A stretch of 64,000 bases of DNA, from positions 620,001-684,000 of the forward strand of contig CAJTQR010000001.1 of assembly GCA_910578515.1 (NCBI GenBank), in the 5' to 3' direction. Positions 62,277 through 64,000 of this stretch are shown in pieces. The translations under genes and the position numbers were made by a program. Origin of the DNA: an uncultured Duncaniella sp. GTDB taxonomy: Bacteria; Bacteroidota; Bacteroidia; Bacteroidales; Muribaculaceae. The notes beneath the pieces are model-generated. The model saw only the letters and a program-made list of their open reading frames with translations. It did not search any database and had not been told where the DNA came from. Positions within the stretch are counted from its first letter, which is position 1, and every line of letters begins with the position of its first letter.

Positions 62277-63851
62277 TCACTCAATAGCTCCAATCTTCAT
62301 AATCATCTCCTCAAAGTTATCGCGGTTCAACGCGCGGGTGCGCATCTTGTTGCGATAAGTATAGATAGTATTAAGTGAGAGCCCGAGGAATCGTGCCACC
62401 TGCGAGGTATCCTCCACGCCAAGACGCATGAAGGCAAGAATGCGCAATTCTGTAGTCAGCACACCGGACGCCGTAATATTTATCCGTTTATCAGGAACCA
62501 AAAGAGCATTGACATCCTGCACGAATGTAGGATATATATGGAGAAAAGAGTCATCAAAAATATCATAGAACTTCTTGCGCTGGTCGGCCATCACCTTGCC
62601 TGACTTGATGAACTGAAGCAAATCCTCCGATTGTCCTGCAGTAATCTTGCGACGGCACATGCGATTGAACTCCTCAAGGCTCTCCATGTATGAAGAACAT
62701 AGATTCATGAACTGCGACATATAAGTCTCCTTCGAACGGTTAGCCTCCGCGAGTGAGAATCTCACACTCTGCACCACTGCCATCTCGCGACGCTTTGAGA
62801 TATACATCCTGGCAATCAGAATAAGCGCGACAACCAGACATAAAGACAGAAAGCCAAGCATAAGGAAACGCCGGTTGTTATACTGCTGTATGTCATTTGC
62901 AACCGGCATGAAAGCCTTTGAAATCATGGTGGCATTCATCTTGGCACTCGCTAAAAGAGCGTTTTCGAGCGCAACAGATAGATAATTGTGCGCTCTCACA
63001 GTCTGATTCTGTGAATATAGAATCTCCCCGAGACGTAGCAGAGCGGTGCCATGACGGTTTGCTCTATACACATCTGACAAAGCGCCGAGGGCAAAATAAT
63101 ATACCGCACTGTCCAGCTTCCCATGAGTGACATAATATTCACCCAGGAATGTTGCTGCCAAGGGAAATTCATGGTCCAACATGGTGCCCTTCTCAAGAAT
63201 ATCGTTCATCACAGCCACTCCGAGCGTACTGTCACCCTCCCCCATATGAATAAGAGCCTGACAAAGCATATAACGAAGAGAGCCCGGAACAAGAAACTCA
63301 ATCTCTTTGTGGGCAAAGTCGAGTCCCTGTTTCTCAAAGCTACGTGTAGCCTCCGTGTAAGGATACAAAGCAGACATGGAGAAACTAATCTCTCGACCAA
63401 CATCGTAGAAAAGGTCAAGATTCTCATTAAGGATGCCATTGCTCTTGACATGTTCCAAATCATTCAGACCTTCCAGAGCGGCTCCAAGTTTACGGAATTC
63501 ACTGGCACGCATGATGAAAAGACGCTGCACAGCAGCTGAATCGCCAAGCTCTTTGCCGATTTCAATTCCCTTGGTATAATAAATGATTGCTGAGTCGGCA
63601 TTCAGAACATGGAATGATTTGCCTAAATCCCGGTAAAGCGAAAGTAGCTTCTCCTTATCTGTAGTCATTGGAACTGACCGGCGGAGTGAATCAATCTTAA
63701 AACGGTGCTTTTCCTCATACTTGCCACGTTTTTTTATCTCCGTATCAAGCAACTCCAAAAGTTCTCCGTTAGAACCCGGAAGACCTGCCGGAAGCGCGTA
63801 AACCAACGGTGCACAAAATGCTAATATGATTCCTACAAGAATATGTTTCAT
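62277..63851 (-). CDS. TPR membrane regulator with LuxR-type DNA-binding domain (DUF6377-like)
   Basis: 524 residues. Signal peptide about 1-20; TPR-like helical repeats (about 25-310) contain LNADSAIIYYTKGIEIGKEL. One membrane helix (about 325-347, FLMLGFLSLCLVVALILIA) and a cytoplasmic part with a coiled linker and a C-terminal helix-turn-helix follow: TTELRILAFMRLGVEDTSQVARFLGLSLNTIYTYRNKMR (in parts, LSLNTIYTYRNKMRTRA is the recognition helix). A one-component membrane sensor/regulator is inferred. It resembles the family I know as DUF6377. Two promoters lie upstream, the nearer inside a palindrome. Confidence 0.83.
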   Translation of the reverse strand: MKHILVGIILAFCAPLVYALPAGLPGSNGELLELLDTEIKKRGKYEEKHRFKIDSLRRSVPMTTDKEKLLSLYRDLGKSFHVLNADSAIIYYTKGIEIGKELGDSAAVQRLFIMRASEFRKLGAALEGLNDLEHVKSNGILNENLDLFYDVGREISFSMSALYPYTEATRSFEKQGLDFAHKEIEFLVPGSLRYMLCQALIHMGEGDSTLGVAVMNDILEKGTMLDHEFPLAATFLGEYYVTHGKLDSAVYYFALGALSDVYRANRHGTALLRLGEILYSQNQTVRAHNYLSVALENALLASAKMNATMISKAFMPVANDIQQYNNRRFLMLGFLSLCLVVALILIARMYISKRREMAVVQSVRFSLAEANRSKETYMSQFMNLCSSYMESLEEFNRMCRRKITAGQSEDLLQFIKSGKVMADQRKKFYDIFDDSFLHIYPTFVQDVNALLVPDKRINITASGVLTTELRILAFMRLGVEDTSQVARFLGLSLNTIYTYRNKMRTRALNRDNFEEMIMKIGAIE

Positions 63852-63910
63852 GAAGGTATGTAGAAAGGTGTTACTATTGATTGTTGTGATAAAGAATTGA
63901 TAACACAGGT

Positions 63911-63933
63911 ATTAACTTTATACCAAAGTTAAT
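63911..63933 (-). promoter_or_regulatory. Palindromic proximal promoter of the TPR/LuxR regulator
   Basis: ATTAACTTT (63911-63919) and AAAGTTAAT (63925-63933) form a perfect 9-bp inverted repeat with a 5-nt centre. The right arm contains the -7 box TAACTTTG on the minus strand (63931-63924), 72 nt before ATG 63851. An operator overlapping the promoter is inferred. Confidence 0.5.
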
Positions 63934-63947
63934 TCTGTCCTAAAGCT

Positions 63948-63962
63948 TGCCCCACGGGGGCA
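63948..63962 (-). repeat. GC-rich hairpin between the two promoters
   Basis: TGCCCC-ACG-GGGGCA is a perfect 6-bp stem with a 3-nt loop, in the transcript from the distal promoter. Confidence 0.5.
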
Positions 63963-63977
63963 TGTGTTCGCTTAATG

Positions 63978-63985
63978 CAAAGTTA
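63978..63985 (-). promoter_or_regulatory. Distal -7 box of the TPR/LuxR regulator
   Basis: TAACTTTG on the minus strand, 126 nt before the ATG; its -33 region is at the window edge. Confidence 0.5.
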
Positions 63986-64000
63986 CATCTAAAAAGGCGA

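Overview
This window looks like chromosome of an anaerobic gut-type member of Bacteroidales, plausibly Muribaculaceae or a close relative. The evidence is internal. At least fifteen starts are preceded by the Bacteroidetes promoter TAnnTTTG, often with TTG 19-22 nt upstream. Several gene strings are ones I know from Bacteroidales: DHH-DUF4827-phosphosugar mutase, yicC-gmk-nadD-DUF5063-rpiB, nusB-yajC-ybbR-coaE, and dnaN-exonuclease-coaBC-DUF4835-recN-rlmB. Other lineage marks are a very long Rho, the DapL route to lysine, type III glutamine synthetase, and many surface lipoproteins and TPR regulators. I saw no rRNA, tRNA, CRISPR array, insertion sequence or prophage. Genus-level placement is inference.

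Layout. 1-4.9 kb (minus): a four-gene operon of a coiled-coil membrane protein, an MgtC-like protein, a Kef-type antiporter and a kinase-fold protein that lacks most catalytic residues (cut by the window edge). 5.1-10.4 kb (plus): a TamA-like outer-membrane protein, a HAD phosphatase and an orphan TPR histidine kinase. 10.5-13.7 kb: DHH phosphoesterase, DUF4827 lipoprotein and phosphosugar mutase. 13.7-17.6 kb: an L,D-transpeptidase divergent from guaB, then a small lipoprotein and a SurA-like protein. 17.6-25.8 kb: an exopolysaccharide block (Wzx, Wzy, Wzc, Wza, two glycosyltransferases) attached by an overlap to the 25.8-29.3 kb housekeeping operon coaE-ybbR-yajC-nusB. 29.3-32.2 kb: rho with a long structured leader. 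32.2-35.4 kb: yicC-gmk-nadD-DUF5063-rpiB. 35.4-37.3 kb: tsaB and a THUMP-like methyltransferase. 37.3-43.9 kb: the dnaN operon. 44-52.4 kb: EamA transporter, a secreted protein, amidophosphoribosyltransferase, glnN, dapL and dapF. 52.6-57.3 kb: a GH28-like protein, a tiny membrane protein and a receiver/PEP-synthase-like fusion. 57.4-61.4 kb: surface proteins. 61.4-62.3 kb: a gene-poor interval with two candidate small RNAs. 62.3-63.9 kb: a TPR/LuxR-type regulator with a double promoter.

Most of the window is ordinary core genome. The parts that deserve follow-up are the predicted pseudokinase in the ion-homeostasis operon, the rho leader together with the long disordered insert of Rho, the REC-REC-ATP-grasp fusion that lacks the phosphohistidine domain, two promoter-to-terminator units without ORFs near 61.4-62.1 kb, and the palindromic promoter of the last gene. 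No wholly new multi-gene system could be demonstrated from sequence alone.
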